Source of the DNA: an uncultured Eubacteriales bacterium
Lineage (GTDB): Bacteria > Bacillota > Clostridia > Oscillospirales > Oscillospiraceae
Assembly: GCA_934572535.1 (NCBI GenBank)
Contig: CAKTLJ010000005.1
Span: 1 to 64,000 of the forward strand
Direction: 5' to 3'
Length of the DNA: 64,000 bases
Under the pieces are notes generated by a model. That model saw only the letters and a program-made list of their open reading frames with translations, did no database searches and had not been told where the DNA came from. Within the stretch, counting starts at the first letter, position 1. Each line of letters starts with the position of its first letter. Position numbers and translations under genes: made by a program. Positions 1 through 7,468 of this stretch are shown here, piece by piece.

Positions 1-94
1 TATGTTCTCCGACGTACACGCCGCCGGAGAACAGGATCGTACCTTCTTCGCGGCCTGCGGGCCGCGAACTCTGCGAGACTTTTTTGACAGTCTC

Positions 95-124
95 AAAAGG
101 GCTGCCTGGCGGCAGCCCTTTTTG
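95..124. terminator. Rho-independent terminator, probably bidirectional
   Basis: A perfect 10-bp stem (97-106 with 111-120) with a TGGC loop is flanked by A and T runs on both sides. It lies just past the stop codon of the minus-strand gene ending at 134. A second small inverted repeat, GAGACT/AGTCTC (75-80 with 89-94), sits directly beyond it. Confidence 0.8.
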
Positions 125-133
125 TTGCAAAAA

Positions 134-673
134 TCAATCCTCGTCGTCGTACTCGTCGGCCTCCGCGTCGTAGATCTCCCGGCGGGATTCCTGCCGACGG
201 GGCGCGGATTCCGCGGTGCCCAGAAGGCTGCGGAACTTGGCGCGGGAGTGCTTGACCTCGTCATAGGCGTCGGCCACAGCCTCCTCCACATGGCGCAGCG
301 CATCCTCGCAATATTCGCTGGCGGCGTGCTTCAGCATCCGGCTCTGCTCCTCGGCCTCCGCGATGATCTCGGCGGCCCGGTCCTCTGCTTCCCGGACGAT
401 GGCATGTTCGTTGACCAGACGTCTGGCATAGTCCTCTGCCTGCTGGCGCATCCCGTCAGCCTCCCGCTTGGCGGAGGCGATATAGTCGTTCTTGTTTGCC
501 ACCAGATCCTTGGCCCGCTTGATCTCCACGGGCAGCTCTGCCTTCACGTCGTCGATCATGTCCAGGACCCGGTCGCGCTCCACAACGCACTTGTCGTTGT
601 TGAGAGGCATGTTCTTCGCCTCTTCGATCTCGGTATACAAGATATCCAGTAATTCTTCAATGCTGCCTGCCAT
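134..673 (-). CDS. DivIVA/F0-b-like coiled-coil protein (179 aa)
   Basis: A charged, almost entirely helical cytoplasmic protein with no membrane segment. The middle (about residues 50-150) is rich in Ala, Glu, Arg and Lys with heptad character, as in the DivIVA/ATP-synthase-b-like proteins that Clostridia often carry beside coaD. The C-terminal 30 residues are acidic (ends DEYDDED). The ATG at 673 is preferred over the ATG at 679 because AAGGAG is nine bases upstream of the former and only three from the latter. It follows coaD by 24 bases and ends at a strong terminator, so it closes the rsmD-coaD operon. A scaffolding role in cell shape or division is inference; no catalytic motif is visible. 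Confidence 0.8.
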   Translation of the reverse strand: MAGSIEELLDILYTEIEEAKNMPLNNDKCVVERDRVLDMIDDVKAELPVEIKRAKDLVANKNDYIASAKREADGMRQQAEDYARRLVNEHAIVREAEDRAAEIIAEAEEQSRMLKHAASEYCEDALRHVEEAVADAYDEVKHSRAKFRSLLGTAESAPRRQESRREIYDAEADEYDDED

Positions 674-697
674 GGCCATCTTCTCCTTATCCTTACT

Positions 698-1192
698 TTA
701 TTTACATTTGCGGCTTTCTTTCAGTCGTTCTCTTACATCTTCCAGGATCTCCCGGGGCAGGAACTCGCTCAGGTCGGCGTTGTACCGGGCCATTTCCTTG
801 GCCACGGAGGAACTCAGATAGGTGTACTTCTCGCTGGAGGGGAAGAACACCGTGTCCAGATCGGGGTTGAGCTTGCTGTTGATCATGGCCATCTGAACTT
901 CCTGCTCATAGTCGGACACCGCCCGCAGACCCTTCACCAGGACCCGGGCGCCTCTTTCCTTGGCATACTCCGCCACAAGACCGCGGTATACATCCACTTC
1001 TACATTTTCCACCTGGATACTCTTGCGCAGCAGCTCCAGCCGTTCCTCCGGCTGGAACATTCCGCCGTTTTTTTCCGAGTTGACCATCACGCAGACGATG
1101 ACCTTATCGAAGGCGTTGGCCGCCCGCTTGATGATGTTGATATGTCCCAGGGTGACAGGGTCAAAGCTGCCGGGGTAAATTGCGGTCTTCAT
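698..1192 (-). CDS. coaD: Phosphopantetheine adenylyltransferase
   Basis: Catalyses the penultimate step of coenzyme A synthesis, adenylating 4'-phosphopantetheine to dephospho-CoA. The protein starts MKTAIYPGSFDPVTLGH, the nucleotidyltransferase signature with the T/HxGH motif, and the C-terminal part contains YTYLSSSVAKE, which corresponds to the conserved ISSS/T region. Length 164 aa is normal. The start at 1192 is chosen because GAGAGGA lies about eight bases upstream and the family begins here; an in-frame ATG at 1216 would add an unlikely basic tail. It lies between rsmD and the DivIVA-like gene, the usual rsmD-coaD pairing of Firmicutes. Confidence 0.96.
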   Translation of the reverse strand: MKTAIYPGSFDPVTLGHINIIKRAANAFDKVIVCVMVNSEKNGGMFQPEERLELLRKSIQVENVEVDVYRGLVAEYAKERGARVLVKGLRAVSDYEQEVQMAMINSKLNPDLDTVFFPSSEKYTYLSSSVAKEMARYNADLSEFLPREILEDVRERLKESRKCK

Positions 1193-1234
1193 AACCTTGT
1201 TCCTCTCTTTGTTCATGCCCGTTTCTTCCGGTGT

Positions 1235-1783
1235 TCAATCGGCGGCACGCCGATACAGGGCTGTTCTGATTTTTCCGTACCGGTACTCTTTCTGCATCCG
1301 ATAGGGCTCCGAAAGGATGGGCCAGGCGATACCAGACCCATTTTCGCAAACTATTATACCATGTTCCGACACAATGTCAATCGTTGTGATGGTTTCCAAG
1401 GCCTTTTCCAACAGATCGGTCCCATAGGGTGGGTCCAGGAAGATGATGTCGAACTTCTCCCGGCAGCGGGAGAGGAAGGCCTGGTAATCCCCCTGGATGA
1501 CCTGGGCCTGGTCGGCAAAGCCGGTGATCGCCAGGTTCTCCCGGATGATCCCCACGGCTTCCTTCCGCAGGTCCACGAAGGTGCAGTGGGCCGCACCCCT
1601 GGAGAGGGCCTCGACGCCCATCTGCCCGGTGCCGCCGAAGAGGTCCAGGACCCGTCTGCCCTCGATCTCAAACTGGATGCTGGAGAAGATCCCCTCCTTC
1701 ACCCGGTCGGTGGTGGGGCGGGTCTCCAGCCCGCTGGGCTCCTTCAGGCGCTTTCCCCGCGCCAAACCAGTGATCACTCGCAT
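1235..1783 (-). CDS. rsmD: 16S rRNA (guanine966-N2)-methyltransferase
   Basis: SAM-dependent methyltransferase that modifies G966 of 16S rRNA in the 30S subunit. The N-terminus MRVITGLARGKRL and TRPTTDRVKEGIFS are typical of RsmD. The SAM-binding loop is VLDLFGGTGQMGVEAL (about residues 45-60) and the catalytic tetrapeptide DPPY follows in IIFLDPPYGTD (about residue 118). At 182 aa it is family length. It sits between uvrC and coaD on the same strand with short gaps, consistent with one transcript. Confidence 0.95.
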   Translation of the reverse strand: MRVITGLARGKRLKEPSGLETRPTTDRVKEGIFSSIQFEIEGRRVLDLFGGTGQMGVEALSRGAAHCTFVDLRKEAVGIIRENLAITGFADQAQVIQGDYQAFLSRCREKFDIIFLDPPYGTDLLEKALETITTIDIVSEHGIIVCENGSGIAWPILSEPYRMQKEYRYGKIRTALYRRAAD

Positions 1784-1808
1784 GGGCTCATTCCTCCTAT
1801 TACAATGG

Positions 1809-3626
1809 TTACGGTTTTGGTGTTCTGAAATACTGGTATACCGACAGGGCCGCGTTTTTGGGCAGGACCGCTTCCAGCTCCTGTAGGTCGGCCCCCTGAA
1901 TGGCTTTCATACTGCCGAACGTCTTCAGCAGCTTCTTGCGCCGGGTCTCTCCGATGCCGGGGATCTTCTCCAGCATCGAGCCTGTGCTCGACTTGGTGTG
2001 CTGCTTGTGGTGGAAGCCCACAGCAGAGCGGTGGGTCTCCTCCTGGATCTGCCCAATGAAGGCGAAGAGGGCGGGCACCCCCTGGATGCCGATCTCCCGG
2101 CCGTCCGGGGTCGTCAAGGCCCGGGTCCGGTGCCGGTCGTCCTTCACCATGCCGTAGACGGGGATGGACAGGCCAACCTCCTCCAGCACCCGCTGGGCCA
2201 CCGCCGCGTGGACGTCGCCGCCGTCGATGAGGATCAGGTCAGGGCGGCTGGCAAACCGCTCGTCCCCGTCCCGCTGGAAGCGGCGGCGGATGGTCTGGTC
2301 CATGGAGGCATAGTCGTCGGGACCGTCCAGACCCTTCATTTTAAAGTAGCGATACGCCCCTTTCCGGGGCTTTCCGTCCTGGAAGACCGTCATGGCCGCC
2401 ACGATGTCCGAAGCCCCCGTGTTGGAGATATCATAGGCTTCGATGCGCCGGGGCGGTCTGTCAAGCTCCAGCCGCTCAGCCAGCAGCGTGAGGACCTTGG
2501 CGGTGCGCTCCTCCCGGGTGGTGACCCGCTGGACCTCCTCCTGGGCGTTCTCCCGGGCCATGCGGATCAGGTCCATCTTGGCCCCTCGCTGGGGGGTGAC
2601 CAGCTCCACCTTCCGCCCGGCCTGGTGGGAGAGGAAGCGGCCGATCTCCGCCGTGTCCTCCAGATTCTCCGGCAGAAGGATCTGCCTGGGCAGCAGGCCG
2701 CGGCTGCCGTAATACTGGACCAGGAAGGCCGACAGGATCTCCTCAGGCCCCTCCCCGTCCGTCTGGAACAGCTCCAGGTCCCGGCCGGTGAGCTCGCCCT
2801 CCCGAAAGTGGAGGACGGCCACGCCGGAGCGGACCTCTCCGCAGAAGAGGCCCAGCACATCGGTGTCCGCCAGATACCCGGCCACCACCTTCTGCCGTTT
2901 CCCCAGCAGGGAGATGGCCTTCAAACGGTCCCGCAGGGCGGCGGCCCGCTCAAACTCCAGGTTGTCCGCCGCCGCCATCATCTGGTCGGACAGGTCCTTC
3001 TCCACCTCGCTGAGCTTACCCTCCAAAAGGCGGATGGCCTGGCTCATGGCCTGGTGGTGCTGCTCCCAGGGGACCTCCTTGCGGCAATAGCCGTCGCAGA
3101 GGCCCATGTCATGGTTTAGGCAGGGCCGCTCCTTGCCGATGTCCCGAGGAAATTTTTTCCCGCAGGCGGGCAGTTTCAAGGCGTTGCGCAGGGCGTCGAT
3201 GATGGATTGGGTGTCTCCCCGGCCGCCGAATGGCCCAAAATACCGCGCGCCGTCGTCCGCCATGCGCCCCGCGATGGAAAACTGGGGATAGCGCTCCTTC
3301 ACGGGCAGACGGATGTAGGGATAGCCTTTGTCGTCCTTCAGCAAAATATTATACCGGGGCTTGTGCCGCTTGATGAGGGCGTTTTCCAGCACCAGGGCCT
3401 CAAACTCCGACCCCGCCACGATGGTGTCAAAGTGGTCGATCTGGGCCACCATGGCCCGGGTCTTCTCATTGTGGGAGGCCTGGTCGTGGAAATACTGCGA
3501 CACCCGGTTTTTCAGTATCTTGGCCTTGCCCACGTAGATCACCGTGCCGGTCTTGTCCATCATGAGGTAGACGCCCGGCTTCAGGGGCAGGCTCAAGGCC
3601 TTGTCTTTCAGTTCGTCAAAGGTCAC
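1809..3626 (-). CDS. uvrC: Excinuclease ABC subunit C
   Basis: The dual-incision nuclease of nucleotide excision repair, acting with UvrA and UvrB. The GIY-YIG domain is at the N-terminus (GVYLMMDKTGTVIYVGKAK, residues about 18-36), followed by a Cys-bearing segment, the UVR domain (LEFERAAALRDRLKAI, about 208-223), the RNase-H-like C-terminal nuclease (IEAYDISNT; LILIDGG) and a helix-hairpin-helix tail (IPGIGETRRKKLL). I prefer the GTG at 3626, with GGGGGCGG six bases upstream, giving 605 aa aligned with family N-termini. An ATG at 3662 would start only nine bases after the U-tract of the upstream HPr terminator and lacks a ribosome site. Confidence 0.95.
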   Translation of the reverse strand: MTFDELKDKALSLPLKPGVYLMMDKTGTVIYVGKAKILKNRVSQYFHDQASHNEKTRAMVAQIDHFDTIVAGSEFEALVLENALIKRHKPRYNILLKDDKGYPYIRLPVKERYPQFSIAGRMADDGARYFGPFGGRGDTQSIIDALRNALKLPACGKKFPRDIGKERPCLNHDMGLCDGYCRKEVPWEQHHQAMSQAIRLLEGKLSEVEKDLSDQMMAAADNLEFERAAALRDRLKAISLLGKRQKVVAGYLADTDVLGLFCGEVRSGVAVLHFREGELTGRDLELFQTDGEGPEEILSAFLVQYYGSRGLLPRQILLPENLEDTAEIGRFLSHQAGRKVELVTPQRGAKMDLIRMARENAQEEVQRVTTREERTAKVLTLLAERLELDRPPRRIEAYDISNTGASDIVAAMTVFQDGKPRKGAYRYFKMKGLDGPDDYASMDQTIRRRFQRDGDERFASRPDLILIDGGDVHAAVAQRVLEEVGLSIPVYGMVKDDRHRTRALTTPDGREIGIQGVPALFAFIGQIQEETHRSAVGFHHKQHTKSSTGSMLEKIPGIGETRRKKLLKTFGSMKAIQGADLQELEAVLPKNAALSVYQYFRTPKP

Positions 3627-3670
3627 CCTGCCGCCCCCTTTTCCCTCGCTCGGCGAAGGCATTTTTTCTC

Positions 3671-3700
3671 AAAAAAAGCGCCGCGAACTTGCGGCGCTTT
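3671..3700 (-). terminator. Terminator of ptsH
   Basis: AAAGCGCCGC (3675-3684) pairs with GCGGCGCTTT (3691-3700) around a six-base loop. On the minus strand the stem is followed by seven uridines (3677-3671). It lies between the ptsH stop codon and uvrC. Confidence 0.88.
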
Positions 3701-3718
3701 TCTGCTTCTTCGTTTGGA

Positions 3719-3982
3719 TCAGTCAGCAAAATCGGAGCTGATGAGTTCAACCAGTGCATCGACCGCATCCTTTTCATCGGTGCCGTCGGCGATCAGGTCG
3801 ATGGTGCTGCCCTTGATGATGCCAAGGGAGAGGACGCCGAGCAGGCTCTTTGCGTTCACTCTCTGCTCGTCCTTCTCGACCCAAATGGTGCTCTTGAATT
3901 CGTTTGCCTTCTGAATAAAGAAGGTGGCAGGTCTTGCGTGGAGGCCGACCTGGTTATTGACAGTTGCCTGCTTGATATACAT
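3719..3982 (-). CDS. ptsH: Phosphocarrier protein HPr
   Basis: Small soluble phosphocarrier of the sugar phosphotransferase system, passing phosphate from enzyme I to EIIA domains. Counting from the chosen start, His15 lies in GLHARPATFF and Ser46 in NAKSLLG. The first is the enzyme I site and the second the HPr kinase site used in Firmicute catabolite repression, so this is HPr and not the regulatory paralogue Crh, which lacks the histidine. The start at 3982 gives 87 aa and correct spacing (7 bases) to GGAGGG; an ATG at 3988 is too close. It has its own promoter and terminator and stands alone, without ptsI nearby. Confidence 0.96.
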   Translation of the reverse strand: MYIKQATVNNQVGLHARPATFFIQKANEFKSTIWVEKDEQRVNAKSLLGVLSLGIIKGSTIDLIADGTDEKDAVDALVELISSDFAD

Positions 3983-4025
3983 AGACATTCCCTCCAGTGA
4001 TCTTTCCCTTGGATATACTACAAAT

Positions 4026-4054
4026 AGTGTAGCAAATTTCCTTGATGCCGTCAA
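4026..4054 (-). promoter_or_regulatory. Sigma-A promoter of ptsH
   Basis: On the minus strand, TTGACG (4054-4049) and TACACT (4031-4026) are separated by 17 bases, about 40 bases upstream of the ptsH start. Confidence 0.75.
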
Positions 4055-4126
4055 TCCCATTTTTCATGGCTTCCTGCGTAATTTGTCACAAAAATTTATG
4101 GGTGGCGTCAAAACTTTTTTCCGCCG

Positions 4127-6502
4127 TTATTTCAGGTCCACGATGGTCACGCCACTCTCGCCCTCGCCATAGCGGCCCAGGCGGAAGCTTGCCACGCCCT
4201 TGCAGCGCTTGAGGTAGGCGTGGACGGCTTTTCGCACAGCGCCAGTCCCCTTGCCGTGGATGACGGTGACCTGGGTCAGGTTGGCCATGATGGCCCGGTC
4301 GATGAACTGGCTCAGGACCATCTCGGCCTCGTCGGTCATCATGCCCCGCAGGTCCACCTCGGCCTTGGCCCCCAGGGAGCGGAGCTTGTGCTCGGACCGC
4401 TGGATGTACTTCTTGGCTTCCTTCTGGGCCTGGGTCTCGCCCTGAACGACGCGGACCTCCTCCTGCTTGGCGGAGATGCGCAGGATGCCCGCCTGGAGCT
4501 GAAGGACGCCGTCCTTGTTCACCGACAGGACGGTGGCCTGGGTGCCGGTCTTCAGGATGGTGACCGTGTCCCCCTTCTGGGCGGGACGGACCATGGGCGG
4601 CGGTGCGGCCTCCTCCTTGGCGCCCAGCTTGCTCTCCGCCTCGTTGAGGCGGCGGCGCAGGTCGGCCCGCTGGTCGTTCACCGATTGGAAGTTACCCTCC
4701 TTCTTGGCCTTCTTCTTCATGTCGTTGAGCTCGTAGAAGATCTGGTCGGCGGTGCGGCGGGCGTCCTCGATGATGGCCCGGGCTTCGGCCTTCGCGGCGG
4801 CGGAGTTCTTCTCCTTCTCCTTCTGGAGCGAGTCCCGGTACTCCTGGGCCTTCGCGGCGGCCTGCTCCATCTCCTGGCGGAGCTTGGCGGCCTCCTGCTG
4901 CTCCCGCTCCATCTCCTGCCGCTGCCGGTCCAGCTTGGTCAGCACGTCCTCAAAGCGGATGTTCTCGGCGTTGATGCGCGCGTTGGCCGCCTGGATGATG
5001 TGGTCAGGCAGACCGAGGCGCGAGGAGATGGCAAAGGCGTTGGACTTGCCTGGGATACCCACCAGCAGACGGTAGGTGGGGGCCAGGGTCTCCACGTCAA
5101 ACTCGCAGGAGGCGTTCTCCACCCCTTGGGTGGTCATGGCGTAGACCTTCAGCTCGGCGTAGTGGGTGGTGGCTGCCACCAGGGCGCCGCAGCCCCGGGC
5201 ATACTCGATGATGGCGGCGGCCAGCGCCGCGCCCTCCACCGGGTCGGTGCCACCGCCCAGCTCGTCGAAGAGAATGAGGGTATCCTGGTCGGTCTCCTCC
5301 AGCATCCCCACGATGTTGCTCATGTGGGAGGAGAAGGTGGACAGGTTCTGGGCGATGGACTGCTCATCGCCGATATCCGCCAGCACCCGCTCAAAGACCC
5401 GGATGACGCTGCCGTCGGCGGCGGGGATGTGCAGGCCGCACTGCGCCATGAGGGTCAGCAGGCCGATGGTCTTCAAGGTGACCGTCTTGCCGCCGGTGTT
5501 GGGGCCGGTGATGACCAGGGTGTCGAAGGTCTCTCCCAGGGAGAGGTCGTTGGCCACGGCGGTCTTCTGGTCCAGCAAGGGGTGACGGGCCCGGCGGAGG
5601 ATGGTGCTCTTCCCGGAGAGCTTGGGCTCCATGGCGTGCATGTTCATGGCCAGGCGCGCCCGGGCGAAGACGCCGTCCAGGAAGATGAGCAGGTCGTAGT
5701 TCTGGTTGATGTCCTCCTTGAAGGCCGCCGCCTCCGCGGAGAGTTCCGCCAGGATGCGGTCGATCTCCTTTTCCTCCCGGGCCTGAAGCTCCCGCAGCTC
5801 GTTGTTGGCCTTCACCACGCCCATGGGCTCGATGAAGAAGGTGGAACCGGAGCCGGACAGGTCATGGACCAGACCGGGGATCTCGTTCTTGTGCTCGGAC
5901 TTCACCGGGACCACGTAGCGGCCGGAGCGCATGGTGATGATGCTCTCCTGGAGGTACTTGGCCTGGGAGGAGGAGATGATCTTTTGGAGGATGTCCCGGA
6001 CCTTACTCTCGGTCGCCCGCATGTGGCGGCGGATGGAGGCCAGCTCCGGGCTGGCCGAGTCGGCCAGTTCTCCGTCTCCCACGATGGAGGTGGTGATCTT
6101 GTCCTCCAGGAAGCGGTTGGGATGGAGGGAGCGGAAGAGGTAGTCGATGACCGTCTTCTTCTCGCTCTCCCCCTCGCCGTAGTCCTTGGCGGTCCGGGCC
6201 GCCGCCAGGACCCGGGCGATGTCCATGAGCTCCCGGGTGTTCAGACTGCCCCCCATGTCGGCCCTCTGGAGGGACCCGGCCACAGGCCGGACGCCGCTGA
6301 AGGAGGGGCTGCCCCGGAGAACCATCATGTCCACCGCAGCGGAGGTCTCCTTCAGGCGCTTGGCCACCTCGTCCGGGTCGGTCTCCGGGCGCAGCTCCCT
6401 GGCCCGGCGCTTGCCCTCCTCGGTGACCGCCTGGGCGGCCAACAGCTCCAAAACCTTGGGCAGCTCCAATGTATGGATGGATTTCTCAAATAGCTCTGTC
6501 AT
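4127..6502 (-). CDS. mutS2: Endonuclease MutS2 (Smr-domain MutS homologue)
   Basis: MutS-family ATPase that, in Firmicutes, acts on branched DNA and collided ribosomes rather than in classical mismatch repair. The 791-aa protein has the MutS core/clamp region, Walker A GPNTGGKT (residues 333-340), Walker B LILFDELGGGTDP, a long basic coiled coil (about 510-620) and a C-terminal Smr nuclease domain with VDLRGMMTDEAE and the conserved HGKGTGAVR. The start at 6502 has AAGGAG seven bases upstream; an in-frame ATG at 6523 has none. It lies directly downstream of recO, 36 bases away, with a small hairpin (6519-6537) between them. Confidence 0.96.
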   Translation of the reverse strand: MTELFEKSIHTLELPKVLELLAAQAVTEEGKRRARELRPETDPDEVAKRLKETSAAVDMMVLRGSPSFSGVRPVAGSLQRADMGGSLNTRELMDIARVLAAARTAKDYGEGESEKKTVIDYLFRSLHPNRFLEDKITTSIVGDGELADSASPELASIRRHMRATESKVRDILQKIISSSQAKYLQESIITMRSGRYVVPVKSEHKNEIPGLVHDLSGSGSTFFIEPMGVVKANNELRELQAREEKEIDRILAELSAEAAAFKEDINQNYDLLIFLDGVFARARLAMNMHAMEPKLSGKSTILRRARHPLLDQKTAVANDLSLGETFDTLVITGPNTGGKTVTLKTIGLLTLMAQCGLHIPAADGSVIRVFERVLADIGDEQSIAQNLSTFSSHMSNIVGMLEETDQDTLILFDELGGGTDPVEGAALAAAIIEYARGCGALVAATTHYAELKVYAMTTQGVENASCEFDVETLAPTYRLLVGIPGKSNAFAISSRLGLPDHIIQAANARINAENIRFEDVLTKLDRQRQEMEREQQEAAKLRQEMEQAAAKAQEYRDSLQKEKEKNSAAAKAEARAIIEDARRTADQIFYELNDMKKKAKKEGNFQSVNDQRADLRRRLNEAESKLGAKEEAAPPPMVRPAQKGDTVTILKTGTQATVLSVNKDGVLQLQAGILRISAKQEEVRVVQGETQAQKEAKKYIQRSEHKLRSLGAKAEVDLRGMMTDEAEMVLSQFIDRAIMANLTQVTVIHGKGTGAVRKAVHAYLKRCKGVASFRLGRYGEGESGVTIVDLK

Positions 6503-6538
6503 AGGGTATCTCCTTAAAGCCATCCCACAGGGATGGCC

Positions 6539-7291
6539 TCAGTATCGCAGAAGTTGTTTATAGTAATCTAACGTGCGGAAGCCCCGCTCGTGCTGGGTCA
6601 TGAGGAAGGCCTCGGCGGCGTTTCCCAGCAGCGCCATGCTCTCCGGAGCCAGAGAGAAGGAAAAGAGCTTCTTGGGGTTGCCCAGGACGATGTGCCGGGC
6701 CGCCGCCAAGGCCCCCGGGGACAGGGGCATGGACACGCCGGGCGCCACCTGGCTCTTGCACCGGGCACAGTGGAGGACGCCCTGAGACAGATGGAGCCGA
6801 GGCTCCTCCGGCTCGGGCAGGCCGCAGACGGCGCAGCCGTCCAGCAGCGGCTCGTAGCCCGTCAGGAACAGCAGGCGCAGCTCAAAGGCGGCCTTGACCA
6901 GCTCCTTGGGCTTTTTCAGGGCATCCAGGGCGTACAGGCAGTTGAGCAGAAGGGAGAGCACCTCGGAGGACTCCTCCCCCTCCTGACAGGCACTCTCGGT
7001 GACCTCCGCAAAGTAGGAGGCCAGAGCCAGCAGCTCCAGATCCTGGCGGATCGACCAGAACTGCTGCTGGGGGTCGGCCTCGCTGAGCGTGAGGAATTCC
7101 CCCCGCTCCTGGATGGTCATCTCCGAAAAGACCAGAAGCTGACTGCCCGCGGTAAGGCGGCTGTTCTTCCGACGGCAGCCCCGGGCCTTCACCGTCCGCT
7201 TCCCGAAGTCCCGGGTGAGGACCGTGAGGATCTTGTCGGCTTCCTTATAGTTGACTTCCCGGAGGACGATCCCCTGGGTGGTGAGCAGCAT
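6539..7291 (-). CDS. recO: DNA repair protein RecO
   Basis: Loads RecA onto SSB-coated single-stranded DNA in the RecFOR pathway. The N-terminal OB-fold begins MLLTTQGIVLREVNYKEADKI, the typical RecO opening, and a zinc site is visible as CAVCG (about residue 154) plus CARC (about 176). Length 250 aa is normal. It overlaps the end of the small YqzL-like gene by 47 bases in another frame and is followed by mutS2. The era-yqzL-recO order is conserved in Firmicutes. Confidence 0.95.
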   Translation of the reverse strand: MLLTTQGIVLREVNYKEADKILTVLTRDFGKRTVKARGCRRKNSRLTAGSQLLVFSEMTIQERGEFLTLSEADPQQQFWSIRQDLELLALASYFAEVTESACQEGEESSEVLSLLLNCLYALDALKKPKELVKAAFELRLLFLTGYEPLLDGCAVCGLPEPEEPRLHLSQGVLHCARCKSQVAPGVSMPLSPGALAAARHIVLGNPKKLFSFSLAPESMALLGNAAEAFLMTQHERGFRTLDYYKQLLRY

Positions 7292-7403
7292 GGTCTTCCC
7301 TTCTCTCCGCTTCCCCCTCTCGCCGCCGAGCTTGGCGGGAGAGGACGTAGACTTCCGGCAGGCCTGTTTGAAAGAACAGGTCCCGCAGCTGTTGTGACGT
7401 CAT
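7245..7403 (-). CDS. Small YqzL-like protein (52 aa)
   Basis: A short open frame with an excellent ribosome site (GGAGG, seven bases before ATG at 7403) lies exactly where yqzL sits in other Firmicutes, between era and recO. The N-terminal part (LRDLFFQTGLPEVYVLSR) matches the YqzL pattern of an aromatic residue, 'F-TG', then a 'YLL'-like stretch. The second half is Arg- and His-rich and overlaps recO by 47 bases, so it may be unconserved readthrough. Function is unknown in the whole family. The call rests on position, ribosome site and the short motif. Confidence 0.6.
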   Translation of the reverse strand: MTSQQLRDLFFQTGLPEVYVLSRQARRREGEAERREDHAAHHPGDRPPGSQL

Positions 7404-7468
7404 GGTCGGCCCTCCTGTCCGTTTTGGTTAGCATGACAGGAGGGCGGTGATTTTATGGTTGGTAAGTT

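Noticed and set aside
1..90. Possible coding sequence at the left edge (plus-strand frame from 2, or a minus-strand frame reading EEGTILFSGGVYVGE)
   Set aside because: The plus frame runs straight through a strong terminator and antisense to the DivIVA-like gene; the minus frame has no clear start or ribosome site after the terminator. Too short to decide.
4220..6493. 757-codon open frame on the plus strand opposite mutS2
   Set aside because: Composition is Gly/Leu/Val/Asp/His-rich as expected for the complement of GC-rich coding DNA; no ribosome site and no family signature. mutS2 is unambiguous.
6519..6537. Hairpin GCCATCCC-ACA-GGGATGGC between recO and mutS2 as a terminator
   Set aside because: No U run follows, and it directly precedes the mutS2 ribosome site; more likely an mRNA structure than a transcription end.
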